Assembly (NCBI GenBank): GCA_002682825.1
Contig: NOKP01000015.1
Coordinates: forward strand, 310,001-374,000
Direction: 5' to 3'
Source: Neonectria sp. B-13
Taxonomy: Eukaryota > Ascomycota > Sordariomycetes > Hypocreales > Nectriaceae
Length of the DNA: 64,000 nucleotides
Shown: one piece after another, positions 1 to 11,682 of the stretch
Numbering within the stretch: the first letter of the stretch is position 1
Layout of the letters: the number at the start of each line of letters is the position of its first letter
The notes under the pieces: model-generated
The model's database searches: none
Seen by the model: the letters and a program-made list of their open reading frames with translations, nothing else
Told to the model about the DNA's origin: nothing
Position numbers and translations under genes: made by a program

Positions 1-1365
1 CGATCTCCCCGAGGCGTAACAATCTTGCTCCATTCAACTGTAACAGTCGGGAAGATTGTTGGAGCTAGCGAATGAAACACGACGAGGATGATGCGGAGCG
101 TGGGGGATAGCATACTAAGAGTCGATACCATACATATCCCTGTGAGAAGGAAGGCTAGGAATTGATTTGCAACTCGCTTTGTTGGTATCGGGAATAATTA
201 TAGAGAAATATAAGAGTATGTGTGTCGCATACCGACTTGAACCCATGTACGCATTCATATTCATATATAAATAGCTTCAAAAGTGGACGTCCCCAAAGAA
301 AAGCTTGGCACATACCGGCTGTCCCTGTCACGCTGGTCTTGAACCACTTTAACCGTCTTCCTGAGTTTGAAACCAAAAACATAGAGGCCGTCTACCTTGC
401 TGCCAAGTAACACCCATCGACGAAGACGGGCAGAGTTTTAGCTGCACCTGGCCACGCGTAACGTGATCAAATACTCCATCTACGCCCAAGGTGGCGACAT
501 GTTAGGCTTTTTCTTCTTTAAACAGCTGAGGTGGGAACTAATGCCAGCATGAAAGGATGGTCATTCCAAGGCGAGGGGGTATGGCAAAGTTACACGTTCA
601 TGTGCCTGCTCCGCAATACTCCAAGCACGCCGCTTCCGGAATCAAGCCTTCAATCCACTTCGCCATGAGGGGGCCGGTGACCCTATTACTGGAGACACTG
701 GATGTGTAGCTTTGGTATTGACCAGTAGCTCGTCGCTCATTTCCATTTGTGATGGGAGATCTGCAAATGCCATTCCACAGTGCCGTAGCACGTGGAAAAT
801 CTGCGAATGCCATTCCACAGTGCTGTGGCGCGTGGCAACTAATGCAGTCTCGAGGAAGCTAGACCTGAGCTCCGATACTTTGACGCCACCAGCGGCATGC
901 CTCGCGCGAGTGAGGGCAACAGCAAGCGCTACGCATCTAGCACGCATCTAGCGCGCCCGCTCGAGATCTGAATCTCTTTGAGTTGCAAAGCCAGAGAAAC
1001 TAGGAGTTGCAACGACACCCGCAGGGTCGGTTTGTATTGCTCCATAAACGCAGTTACAGCATTCTGTGTCATCCTCTCTCGCATCCTGCTCCAACAAACC
1101 AAGCTTAATATAGTCAAGTGGCCGTTTCTGTGTGGGTAAAAGACTGTTGGCCCACTGGTGAGGCTAGAAATTTCCGTTCAGCTTTGCACCGCACTGGTGA
1201 AGCATCAGAACGTCGTCGGTCTGATTGATATTCACATGGCCACAGGTCAGCTCAAGAGAATGAAGTTATCAAGATGATCAGGTCCAGATTGAAGGATGGT
1301 CCTCCTTCAAGCTTGTATTTAAAACAATTAACTGGATGTTACAACTTCATACACTGTTTATCTTT
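1..1365. other. gene-free stretch
   Basis: No supported gene. Short open frames here lack domains, good start contexts or intron signals. The only structure noted is a 39-bp tandem duplication at 759-836. Confidence 0.5.
759..836. repeat. 39-bp tandem duplication
   Basis: Two adjacent copies with a 39-bp period, each containing ATGCCATTCCACAGTGC, differ at a few positions (ctgcaaatgcc at 761, ctgcgaatgcc at 800). No coding role is apparent. Confidence 0.75.
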
Positions 1366-3589
1366 CTAAAAATCTATTTCAACATCATAATCCCGACCCA
1401 TCTTGTTCGTAGACCGCCTCCTTTCCTCAAATTCCTCCGCGTTGTCTTCCGATGATACGCCAGCCTCTCCCTTCTCCGCTTCCGACAGATCTCCATCGGT
1501 TTCGGCTGTTCCTTCTCCAGGAGAGGTTGCCGCCGGGGCAGAGGAGGATGTTACCCCCGACATACCCCATACTGCGATTGTCAGATTCCGCCACTCAGTT
1601 CTGACAGAGCTTGACTAACCTTGGCTTCCCAAATTCGTCGCAACCTTGGTGAATATAATGACCGACATAAAAGGGGAGATGCATTTGTTGATCAAATATC
1701 CCAGGATAAGCTTGTGTGCTCGCTTCCTCAACTCAGTCTCAATGAGTATAGAGGCAAAGAACCACACGGAGGGGAGTTGGCCAATGATTAACATTGGCAT
1801 CAGCTTCATAATGCTCACGTGGTGAACTAGACTCTTGATGAAAAGCGCCGTGTTGAGAACGCGGTAGTAGACCATACTGAGTCGGACGACTTCAACAGTT
1901 GCTGCAATGCGGGTAATTGTAATCATCTTCTCCCCCGCAAGGTAGAAATAGTTGTTGAAGTAGGCGTTTGATCCCCACCTGCGACGCTGGCTGAGATAGT
2001 GCGCCATCGACTGAGGTGCCACAGTCTCGCTGACAGCATCAGGAACGAAGAGTGTGCGTAAATGTGTGCCCTGGGAGAGCATCGAGTAGGTAAGGCGCCG
2101 ATCAGTTCCCTGGAACTCTGTGTCAGCATGTCTCGGCCGGTTCCGCCTGTGGATGGTATCATCTCACCAGATATTGGACTTGATGGTGTATCACAAAATA
2201 TGTGGTCACTGGCTCCGAGTATTTCCTCATCGCTCCCGCCATTTCTTCTCGGACCGCCATCATTGTGATGCAGCCTGGAAGGCATGTGACCTTGCCAACG
2301 AAGCCTTCCGCTCTCCTCCGAAGATATTGCCCGTAGGTATACTGTAAATGTGAGTATGAGTGTGAGTACTTGTGGGATTTGACTTGTGAATTACGAACCT
2401 GGAATTGCTGATAGAGATTCCAAAACGACCATTCCAATCCGGGCTCCAATTCAACAAGGACCAAGCCGCATGCTGCGATTGCATTCTTGTCTCGGGCAAG
2501 GGCATTGGCCAGACTGACCACGGCACCCTTATAGATAGTTGAGTCTGCATCAGTGCAAAACACCATGTCGAATCCACTGAACGATGTGCCCTCTGTCAGA
2601 ATTGGGAGAATGTCGCGCTGTATCTCCTCCCTGAGAAGCTTGGTGTAGAGAGGCGAATTCTGGCGGGGATAGTTGAACAGATCGTGACACAGTATAAGAG
2701 AGTCCTTTTTTCCACCGTTCTTTTGCTTCTCAATGACGATGACGGGGACATCTTCCATAAAGCCGGCGATGATACGCAGCACGCCCCTCTTCCACTTGAA
2801 AGAGATGTACGGCCGCTCGAACTCCCGAATGACCCGCGTCATATGGGCCCGCACGTCTCGGGGGTTTCCGTCAAGGACAACCACCATCACTTGTCGATGG
2901 GGTTCAACATCGTTGTCGCGGAGAGAATAGATAGTTTTGACAATCTGTTCCTCGCTTTCTGAGTACGCCGGAATGAGGGAGAGTATCCAGAGTTGAGGAA
3001 CAGGCTTCAAAGGGCTGAAAACTCTCCAAGTTCTCGTGGAAAGCATTCCCAGTGGGGAGACGATGGAGGAGAGAAAGTCCTTGCTCTTGATGAAGAGAAC
3101 GGCAATGAAGATGATCTTGGACGTTTTGCCAAAAAAGGCAATCATCACCATCGATATGTTCAAGAGTACGATGCCCCCAAGAAACATAACTCGCTGGTTT
3201 CGCAGGTCGTTTTGCGTGAGTATTCGTGCTGGGTCAACTGGATCCGCGATTCCAGGATAACCACAAGTTTCAACAGTGTCCCCTTGCTGATCTGAAACTT
3301 GCGGGGATAGCTTTTGGTTTGTTGTAGTCAGGCCGCCATTGCTGCTGTCATTGGTGACTGGGTCTTTGGCCTCGGCCTTGGAGAAAACTGCGGCTCCAAG
3401 ATCTGAAGTGGTAGTTGGAGTCTTTGGTTCAGTATCATGGTTGATGTCTGAAACCGTCTTGCTGGGACGACGGGCTTTTGCTGAACCAGGCAAGTAATGG
3501 TCGTTGACTTTCTCCGTCTCTGTCGTCTGGTCCCCCAGAACTGTAAACGGATGTCTGAGGGAGAAGTGTGAGAAAAGGGTGGATAGCAT
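1366..3589 (-). CDS. chitin synthase (GT2 family), four exons
   Basis: Predicted membrane chitin synthase that polymerises UDP-GlcNAc into cell-wall chitin. Exons read 3589-2399, 2341-2168, 2109-1620 and 1571-1366 (2061 nt, 686 aa, frame preserved). Visible landmarks are two hydrophobic segments near residues 134-170, the GT2 core with LIPAYSESEEQ near 205, TDADS near 346-350 (substrate/metal site), the LPGC acceptor-side motif, and QRRRW near 494 diagnostic of processive GT2 enzymes. More membrane segments follow, then an acidic Ser/Glu-rich tail. Introns are 57, 58 and 48 nt with GT/AG ends. The first (2342-2398) is a multiple of three and free of stops, so retention would insert 19 residues just before YTYGQYLRRR. 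The start at 3589 is the first in-frame ATG. Family assignment is firm. The exact fungal class is not assigned. Confidence 0.93.
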
Positions 3590-5690
3590 AACGAGACGAG
3601 GCGTGAGGAGTTTGCTAAGCGTGAAGTATGACAGTGCTGCATTTAATTTGATCGACGAGATTCAAAAAGCCTCCTGCGGGTGGTCAAGGTCCTGTGAGAG
3701 ATCCTATGGGAGCTGAGGAGATCAGCAGCCTTCTTTGTGGTGGCTGTCGAGCGTAGAGAAGGCGTACTTACCAACTTGGGAATGGAGTAATTAAGTGTTC
3801 GACCTTCTGGATGTGGACTACCACCTGCGGCTACAGACAGGACATCACCGAATTCCGCGCCAGCCAGCCGCTTGCAGCGATTTCTGAATCTCCATCTCAT
3901 CTTCAGCTAGGCGAAGCGAACTGCGGATCCGAACAGGAAAGACTTTTTATTATGGGCGGATCCTCATCCACTCTCAGTTGTAGCGCAAATTCAATCTAAG
4001 TTCCTTCAACAACACAGTCAATGGTGATTTATCACATCTGTCAGGGTCCCATGCGGCCCTGCGTCCGAAATGTTCAAACGCGCGCACGCAGATCCAGGAT
4101 CAGCGTTTTATCCCGTACCACGGTCCAGGTAGCTTAGGTCTAGACTATTCTGTAGCATCCATTTCAGTAGCGTCTGGACCCCGGTTCCTGTAGCGAGGAC
4201 TGTGATAACCTCGCAGCCGGCTCGTCACATCGCTGGAATGGAATGTTAGGTCACCATTGGGGCTATCACGCGATAATGAGACGGCATATCTGGCTAACTG
4301 ACGCCAAGGGCTTGTCGGGCTGGCCCGCGGAACCGGGACGTAGCTCACTATACCTAGGTCGTAGTAGCTCAAGCTGTCTTATTTAGCTGCCGATAGATGA
4401 TAGGGCGCCTTGGGAAGTACCTCACGACAGGTATCGGATACGGGCAGGTAAGAATATGCTTTGCCACCCCGGGGCTATACGGAATGCCCACTAGTTCGGC
4501 TGTTGCGTTAGGAACGGTCGGCGAGCAGTCCCAGCCGGGCCCGTCCATTCCATTCATCCCAAACATGTCATTCGTAGCCGTTTGTCCTCCGCCACGTGCT
4601 GAAATCACATGGAAGTAGACTGACTTTCGCCGAGTCTCCATCCATAAACGTCCGATTGCTCATTGGGACCGAGGCGTTTTATAAACCTCTACCAGGACGG
4701 CCAACTTGAGACTGCAGCACCATTTCCGGCAACGTATTCGTCCCCTCGACATGATCAGCGCCAATAGAGCGACAATCTCAACTGCTAATCCCAGGGCAGG
4801 TCCAGTTCAATCGCCATTGGGCGCTTCTAAACGCTGTTCGCTGAGAGTGCCTTGGAACACACGCTTCGAGCCGAGGCTCGGGGTATCTAGACCGATCAGA
4901 TTCAGGCCAATCTTCAGTGCCTAGTGTCAATCGGAACAGCATTTGCCACGTTGATGCCGTGATAATATCTTAGTGCAGATTGAATAATTGAACTGAACCT
5001 AAAGAACTAATCGCTGTCGGGAGTTTGAACGGAGTCGTGTTCTCCGTTCGAGATCTTAGTCGCGATGCCGGCTCGTAACCAAACGAGAGTTGTACTGCAT
5101 TGCTCCTAGCGCTCTGACACAGATATGGTAAAGCAGCCTACGTACTGTTAAATTCATGAGCAAAGCCAGATGCGTTCTGCGACAATAACACTTTTCATAC
5201 AGTTGAGGACGGAACCTTGTTTGGGTCCAGAGAGGGGCGACCCTCACAAGCATCAAGTAGAGTTCAAGTTGGGTAGATCGAATCCATACGAACTAGATGA
5301 GGGCCAAGATTGGGCTCGCTAGGGGGAGTCAACGGCTGTATCCGCCAATGTCACATATTTGGTCTCCTAAGGGGAAGCCTCGGTTGATATGAAGCCATCC
5401 CACTACGCCTTCCAACCTCTGAGTTATGTGTTTGAGTATCTATCACTCGTAGGTCTACATCTCGTATCATGAAGACCAGCCATATGACCCTCAATTTGCA
5501 CGAATTGAAAGAAGAGAGAGCATGTATCAGGGGGCTCCATCCCAAATATGATGTGGGCACATGGCGTGTTCCAAAGATTATCCAGTTCCTGGGTAACAGG
5601 CCCAAGAAATTTTGATTAGAATACCATGGAGCACGGCAACGGTGAAACACAGAACTTCATCTCCTGGAGTACGGGCCAGGAAAAGCCAAA
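3590..5690. other. intergenic, no supported gene
   Basis: Presumed upstream region of the chitin synthase followed by sequence with only short, unconvincing frames on both strands. Nothing identifiable was seen. Confidence 0.45.
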
Positions 5691-5691
5691 T

Positions 5692-6938
5692 TCACCAGCA
5701 GCAGAGAACAATAAAGTTTCCTATAGCAGTGAATATGGTAGAAACTGCCGTGCCCCTAATTATCTCTGCGGAGATTCGTTCTGGAATCCACCAGTCTAAC
5801 CAGAAAAACAATTCCATGTAAACGATGGGACAAAGGGGTGTGGCGTTATAGAGAAGATATATTTGGAACCAAGCCCGTGGAAGAGCTTTCCCTCCCGGCC
5901 CTGCTCGGGAGATGCCGATGCCGATCCGCTGGCCCGTTTTCAGCATACGTGTATGTGACTTGTAGCAGAGAGTACATAAAAGTACCCAATTGGTCTATCG
6001 GGAAGACGGGGAGTACCGCGTGTCAATGTATGGCAGAGTCTGGACCATTCCCCTTGGAATGGGGAAGACGAATCCCATCCTCCCATGGAGTACGCCCTAC
6101 CACACCTCTGGATTGTGGCTGCAAGCAACAACTGATAATAATCCCTGCCAACAAAGGTCATCCACTGTCCTGCCGATCTCCCGTCAAGGGCCCACCCAGC
6201 ACTAGATGGACTCCGACATGGACTAAACCCAAGACAGCGGCAGTTGATGGTGTGGTCCCAGAATGCGATGATAGGAATGCAAACATCGAGAATGCCAATG
6301 TGATATGCCAAGGCACGTGGAGGACCAGACCGTCGAGCGTTAAAGAGTTATTGTTACGCCACGGCAGTTCTGCCGGTATCCTAGCGGGATGGACATCCTC
6401 GACAGCGATATTACAGTCACGATACACGGGTAGAAGCCATGCCGAGAATGCTAGTCAACACTGCGAGGATAATCAAAGACAGATGGATCTTAGCGAAATC
6501 TAAGGCAACGGGCTGTCCCCACTTGCTGAATTGTTCAAACATGTTGACCAAGGCCCCGTACTGTTTCTGCATGAGACCATAGGGCATGGGACTAGGTACA
6601 TGTCGATAATCCAGAAAAGCGGTCTTCATTGCTGTGTCTCCAGGAAAGTTCCGGTTTTGGATTTCCAAGTAAAGAGGGGCTTTCCGAACAAAAAGTCTCA
6701 TATCTCATTCCTGCCTCACGGTTCCGTCGCGTGATGTCGATTCCACACATTCAGCCCTACCGTGAATACTCTTCCGCATTTTCGCGTGTTCTATCCGGCC
6801 ACCCCGAAGCATAGTGAAGCTAGCTACGTTCCAGTCCCATCCGTCTTGCGGGGATCTGGAACGTCGTATGGTACGTAGGATCTCAGCACTCCCAAGGGAA
6901 CTTAACGTTTCGGAGAGGTGAGAAGCATGGGAATCCAA
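5692..6938 (-). other. possible decayed or multi-exon integral-membrane gene
   Basis: Several consecutive minus-strand frames encode hydrophobic segments: residues such as LSLIILAVLTSILGMA (about 6430-6480), IGILDVCIPIIAFW (about 6260-6300) and TAVSTIFTAIGNFIVL (about 5700-5750). A Trp-rich stretch near 6850 is also present. I could not assemble them into one clean spliced frame. A wax-synthase/MBOAT-like or other membrane enzyme relic is conceivable but unproven. The overlapping plus-strand frame at 5838-6503 has no recognisable domain and is probably a shadow. Confidence 0.2.
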
Positions 6939-7384
6939 ACGTCTAGACTCTTTGGGAAATATCAGGGGATAAACTAGGCAAGGGTTAGGGGAATAGAGTT
7001 TTATTAGAAGTGGCGAGACTCTAAACCACGTTTCCGCAATCTAGTTGCTTTGTACGTCTGGGCCTTAGCTCCGCTTTAGTAAATCTTACCATAGCTCACG
7101 TAGTAGTCTTCCGCATCCGAATTCTAGAGTTGTAAGCCCATGGGTGGCGGTTCAGATGGTTTTGCTACCTTGAAATGATGATAGGCTAAGCTTGTGGAAT
7201 GTTGCTCGCGCACAGTCTTCACCGACGAGTATAGCCAACTGCCTCAAGGACCTTCAATACAGTCCATAGACGAGTCAAAACATTGGCATAAGTTGTATAT
7301 AAGGGGAATGATTCCCAGGTTTAGAGAAAATATCATCACCATCCTTACAATCACTACCATTTCAACATCAAGCCAACATCCAAC
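6939..7384. promoter_or_regulatory. upstream region of sugar-nucleotide dehydrogenase
   Basis: No gene. A TATATAA element lies at 7296-7302, about 85 bp before the ATG, followed by a pyrimidine/A-rich leader with CATCACC and CAACATC tracts typical of fungal 5' leaders. Confidence 0.5.
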
Positions 7385-8741
7385 ATGACCCAATTCAAGA
7401 GTCTTTCGAGCACTGCTCAATCCCTATTGTCCGCGATGGAATCGAAATCCGGGCGTCCTAGACTGCCGGTGCGTTCCATTGTTACTGCAGAAACCAGACC
7501 CCTCGTCGCTGTCATCGGTGTCGGATTCGTCGGCACAGGACTCGTTGACTCTTTCTCAACCAAGTACAATGTCTTGGGGTTCGATGTCAGCGAGAAACGT
7601 GTCAAAGAGGCGAGGGCGGAGTTTCTTGCGAGGCCCAACGTCAGATTCACCACCACTGAGGCCGACCTCCGCAAGGCAACTCACTTCCTCATCTCTGTTC
7701 CCACACTTCTCCTCCCTGACAAGTCCATCGACCTCTCTTACCTACGAAGCGCGTTGCGCATGGTTGAGAAATGGGCGCGATCTGGCTCAGCTGTGGTGAT
7801 TGAAAGCTCTGTCGCTATTGGCGCTACACGAGAGTTGCTTGGTCCCATTGCCCGCTCCCGCGGTCTCTTTGCTGGAATGTCCCCAGAGGTACGCATATCC
7901 ATTTGATAACAATGGCCTGCAAGCGTATATGAATTAATTAACACCGGAATAGCGCATCGATCCAGGCCGTGCCGAGCCGCCGATCCAATCGATCCCTAAA
8001 GTGGTCTCCGGGTTGGACGACGTTGCTCCAGGCTCGCTGGAGGCCATCACTCGCCTCTATGGCCGCGTCTTCGACTCTGTCGTGGCGGTATCAAAGCCCG
8101 AGGTTGCCGAGATGACCAAGCTCTATGAGAACTGTCAGCGCATGATGTGCATCGCATACGTCAACGAGATGGCCGACGCCTGCACTGCGCATGGCATCGA
8201 TCCCTTTGAAGTTTGCGACGCTTCCGCAAGCAAGCCTTTCGGCTATATGCCATACAGTCCGAGCCTGGGCGTTGGCGGACACTGCATCCCAGTCAACCCT
8301 TACTACCTACTGTCCAACAGCGACTTTCCTCTCCTCGAAGCCGCGGCCGAGAAGATGAACATGCGCCCAGCCAAAATTGCAGAAGAGCTTCTCGCGAGTC
8401 TGTCTCCCAAAGGAGGTCGCAGAGACTCAGGCATCATCATTACCAAGCAGGTGCTTGTTGTTGGCATGGGCTTCAAGGCCGGACAGAGCCATCTGGTCAA
8501 CTCCCCCGGACTGCAGCTCGCGAACGAGCTCACCAAGTATAACGAAGTCAACGTCTTTTTTGCCGATCCCCTTGTCTGTCAGGATGATATACCACAGATC
8601 TCACGCCTAGCTGACGAGGACTGGACGGAGGAGAATCTGAAAACTTTTGACCTCATTGTTGTTGCTTACAGGCAATGGGGTATGGATTTTGATGTTCTAG
8701 ATAAACTCACCGGTGTTACTGTTAAGATGTACTGTCCTTAG
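7385..8741 (+). CDS. UDP-sugar 6-dehydrogenase (UDP-GlcNAc/ManNAc type)
   Basis: NAD-dependent nucleotide-sugar dehydrogenase converting a UDP-hexose or UDP-N-acetylhexosamine to the uronic acid in two oxidations. Two exons, 7385-7888 and 7953-8741, with a 64-nt intron, give 430 aa, the usual family length. The Rossmann motif VIGVGFVGTG lies near residues 37-46. SPERIDPG spans the splice junction. GGHCIPVNPYYL contains the catalytic Cys at about residue 279. SPERIDPG and GGHCIPV are typical of bacterial-type UDP-GlcNAc/ManNAc dehydrogenases (WecC, WbpO, TviB) rather than canonical eukaryotic UDP-glucose dehydrogenase. This suggests an old acquisition from bacteria. The substrate is inferred, not shown. 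Confidence 0.9.
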
Positions 8742-9083
8742 TTCCGGCTTAGATTTACGGCGTTTCGGGATTACAATTGTATTTGAAGCTGCTAGTTTCC
8801 TTTCGTTGAATCATTGTCGTACGTTTTTCCATACTCCGTTCCATCTACACTGCATAACATACTTGAAAGTAAGAGTGATATAGCGTGAAGAACAAAATGA
8901 TTATTACTGGGTAAACAGATAAAGGAGCGATATCTAGGCTGGGTAGATAATTTACAAGAAGCTTAGGCTAGCTAACTAGCCACAATAGAATCAACAGAAA
9001 AGGGCATTAAAAGAAAGTCCTTCGTGGATAATGCAAACCATTCTCCCCCGGGATTGAATCACTCACGCATTCGAGGACACCAC

Positions 9084-9596
9084 CTATTTCGGATGGTACT
9101 TCCCATCATCATAACCAGTTCCCTCACCTTCGTACTTTCCCTCATGCCACTTTCCATCATCAGAGCCAGTGTCACCACCCTCATATTTTCCTTCATGCCA
9201 GGAGCCGTCGTCTTCCCTCTTGGATTTACCCCCAGGGTACTTTCCGGGATACCACTTTCCATCGTCATTTCCTGTGTCACCACCCTCATACTTTCCAGGG
9301 TACCACGAGCCGTCGTCGGCTCTCTTGGATTTACCACCTGGATACTTTCCAGGATACCACTTTCCATCATCATGTCCAGTATCGCCACCCTCGTACTTTC
9401 CAGGGTACCACGAGCCGTCGTCAGCTCTCTTGGATTTACCACCTGGGTACTTTCCGGGGTACCACTTCCCATCGTCAACTCCAGTGTCACCGCCCTCATA
9501 CTTTCCAGGTTGCCATGAGCCGTCGTCTGCAGGCTTGGCGATGGGAACTGCCAGAGCCGTTACAGCGAAGGCTAGGAGTGTGTAAGAGAAGTGCAT
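9084..9596 (-). CDS. secreted Lys-Arg-punctuated tandem-repeat protein
   Basis: 170-aa precursor of unknown function. The ATG at 9596 gives a clean signal peptide (MHFSYTLLAFAVTALAVP). A longer frame from 9635 would bury it. The mature region consists of three near-identical 35-residue units (9530-9426, 9425-9321, 9320-9216), each starting ADDGSWxPGKYEGGDTG and ending PGGKSKR, then a variant final unit (9215-9087) that begins EDDGSW and lacks a terminal KR. Each KR is a consensus Kex2 site, so the precursor could release three 35-residue peptides and one 43-residue peptide. Each unit contains two WYPGKY/WxPGKY-type motifs rich in Gly, Asp, Lys and aromatic residues and has no Cys. This is the architecture of fungal Kex2-processed repeat proteins, which include repellent peptides, pheromone precursors and dikaritin RiPP precursors. 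No RiPP tailoring enzyme is adjacent, so a structural or surface role is equally possible. Confidence 0.85.
   Translation of the reverse strand: MHFSYTLLAFAVTALAVPIAKPADDGSWQPGKYEGGDTGVDDGKWYPGKYPGGKSKRADDGSWYPGKYEGGDTGHDDGKWYPGKYPGGKSKRADDGSWYPGKYEGGDTGNDDGKWYPGKYPGGKSKREDDGSWHEGKYEGGDTGSDDGKWHEGKYEGEGTGYDDGKYHPK
9216..9530 (-). repeat. three 105-bp tandem repeat units inside the CDS
   Basis: The DNA repeats with a 105-bp period, matching the 35-residue protein units, with high nucleotide identity between copies. Copy-number variation by slippage or unequal exchange is likely. Confidence 0.85.
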
Positions 9597-11682
9597 TGTA
9601 AAATGGACACTGAGATTGAGCGGGGATGGTGGCAATTGAAGATGTTGAGTTTGTGGACTAATATGCTTAGGAAGGTATAGAGATTTGTTCCCTTTGATTG
9701 TTCTTGTTGATTCAGGTAGAGAAGAGTAGGAAGGTGATGAGGATGAGGATGATAGTAGAAGCAGACTTTGGAACTCGATTGCATCTTAAATAACTACTCA
9801 TTTTGCTGTAACACAGAATATTCAACGATCTAAACTCTTGCTACATTCCGAGCCTCACGCACCTCTCGTTGAGACTCAAGATGACATATGGCGCAGCTTG
9901 TCGAGTTGCAGCTTTGTCTTACCATACATCCACCCAATTAAATACAGGCTACGCTAGTCAGCAGCTCATGAAATTGGCCATCATTTCTCGTATCTGCCGC
10001 AGCAGGTCTTTTCGAGCCAACAAGCCTCCACCAACTTACGTCTCCTACATCAGTGGCTTCAGCTGCGATTATTTGGAGTAGCACTCCTACAAAGAGATCA
10101 GTACTAACATCGGCTCCACGTTCTTGGCCAGTGCCGCAGTGCATAAGAACCAGCGATCTTACGGGGTAGGGCCGATGAGGCAATGTTCCTCGGGGGAGGT
10201 TTGCTAAACTATCGACACTGCAAAGTCCGCTGCGCCACCGCCATCTGCACAGAATATGATCAGGCTGCATATGTTCGGACAAATGCACAGATGGTAATCA
10301 GACTGTACCGGGTGTAACCGCAGATAAAAATAGTCAGCGGGATAATTGGGCTGTCTACGCAGCACATCATTGCTAATGGTTGCAAGCAGACATGACGCCA
10401 TTCATTACTTATCGAATAATATGATGTAACAGCTTCCCGATTTCTGGGATAGCCTGGGTTCCTCAATAGTCCTGCAAAGCCCCAAGGCCGGAGCCGTATA
10501 AGGCGACCAATGTGATGATGCCACGAGAGGGCAACAAAAGTAGACTAGGCTATGTTTAGTGCCGGATTTATATCTTGGCCGTCGACATTGTGGTGGTACT
10601 ACATGCGAGTCTTACGATGATGCTCAGCTCGGCTGCGGCTGAAGCATCACAACTGCGAGCAGATGCAAAAGGCCTCAAGTTGCACTTCTGGTTCAAGTAC
10701 CCAGACTTTGAAAGCCGAGCTGAGCTGGCAGGTTGCCGATCGGTCGGCTTCTTCGGGAAGAGCCTGATTACCCGGCCAAGGCTTCAACATCTGACCTCCA
10801 AGAGCCGTGTGCGGTTTAGTTGTCTTACCTTTACGTCACTTCTATGCTTGTTGCCGTCTCTCACATATGCTCACATGTTCTAGAGCCATGTATCTGTCAT
10901 GTGGGCAGCCCCTTGCCCTGCTCATTTTGGAAAGGATCCGATACCATAATGTCGCCATTGGTGCAGCTAGGAACGACATAGCCTTGCTTTTTCTACATTA
11001 ATAGACTTCGCGTAATTGTGGAACAATCACGCATGGTGGGAGGGGCCAGAGTAAAGGACCGTCTCATAGCTTACGCCTTTCACACTTCTTGTTACACAGC
11101 ATACGAGACTTGGCTGTTTCAACAAGCACAATTGGTCTAAACTACATGGAAGGGTGTAAGACTTGTTGCCTGCTGACCATGATATCTTAGACGCCTCCGC
11201 CATCGTGGGTCTCGCGATGAGCTCAAGCAACGGCGAGACTTGATAAACTAGACGCCACAATCGCTATTATGTAACATCTATTACGGGTGTAAACACGTGG
11301 TGAGTGATCAAGTTGACACACATCGAGATAGCCAGTGCTAATATCAGGTTGGAAGTGCAAGAGGAAGGTGGGCATTATACATAGGTACAAGGAGCGATGA
11401 TTGTTGAATGGCTCAGCATATCAATGTTTTAAGGTCCATGAATAATGGTTTTGAATGAGAGATGAAGATTCGGAGACTACATGGATAGGTGTATTTTCCG
11501 TGTACAGCTGTATGGGCTCAGAAGAAACAGGACAGATGTATCGGCGCTGCATCTCGGGATACTGGTGTATGATAGATGTTAATTTAATTCCCCAGTGAGC
11601 GCTCTCAAGATCTTTAAGATATCCGCGCAATTACACGAGTCAACCCGCCGGTTGTTGTTACATATTGCAGACCAAGAGCTAT
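9597..11682. other. intergenic, no supported gene
   Basis: About 2.1 kb with only short frames (up to about 115 codons) that show no domain, start context or splicing pattern. No tRNA or repeat was recognised. Confidence 0.5.

Noticed and set aside
5838..6503. 221-codon plus-strand frame
   Set aside because: No domain, and it lies opposite hydrophobic minus-strand frames.
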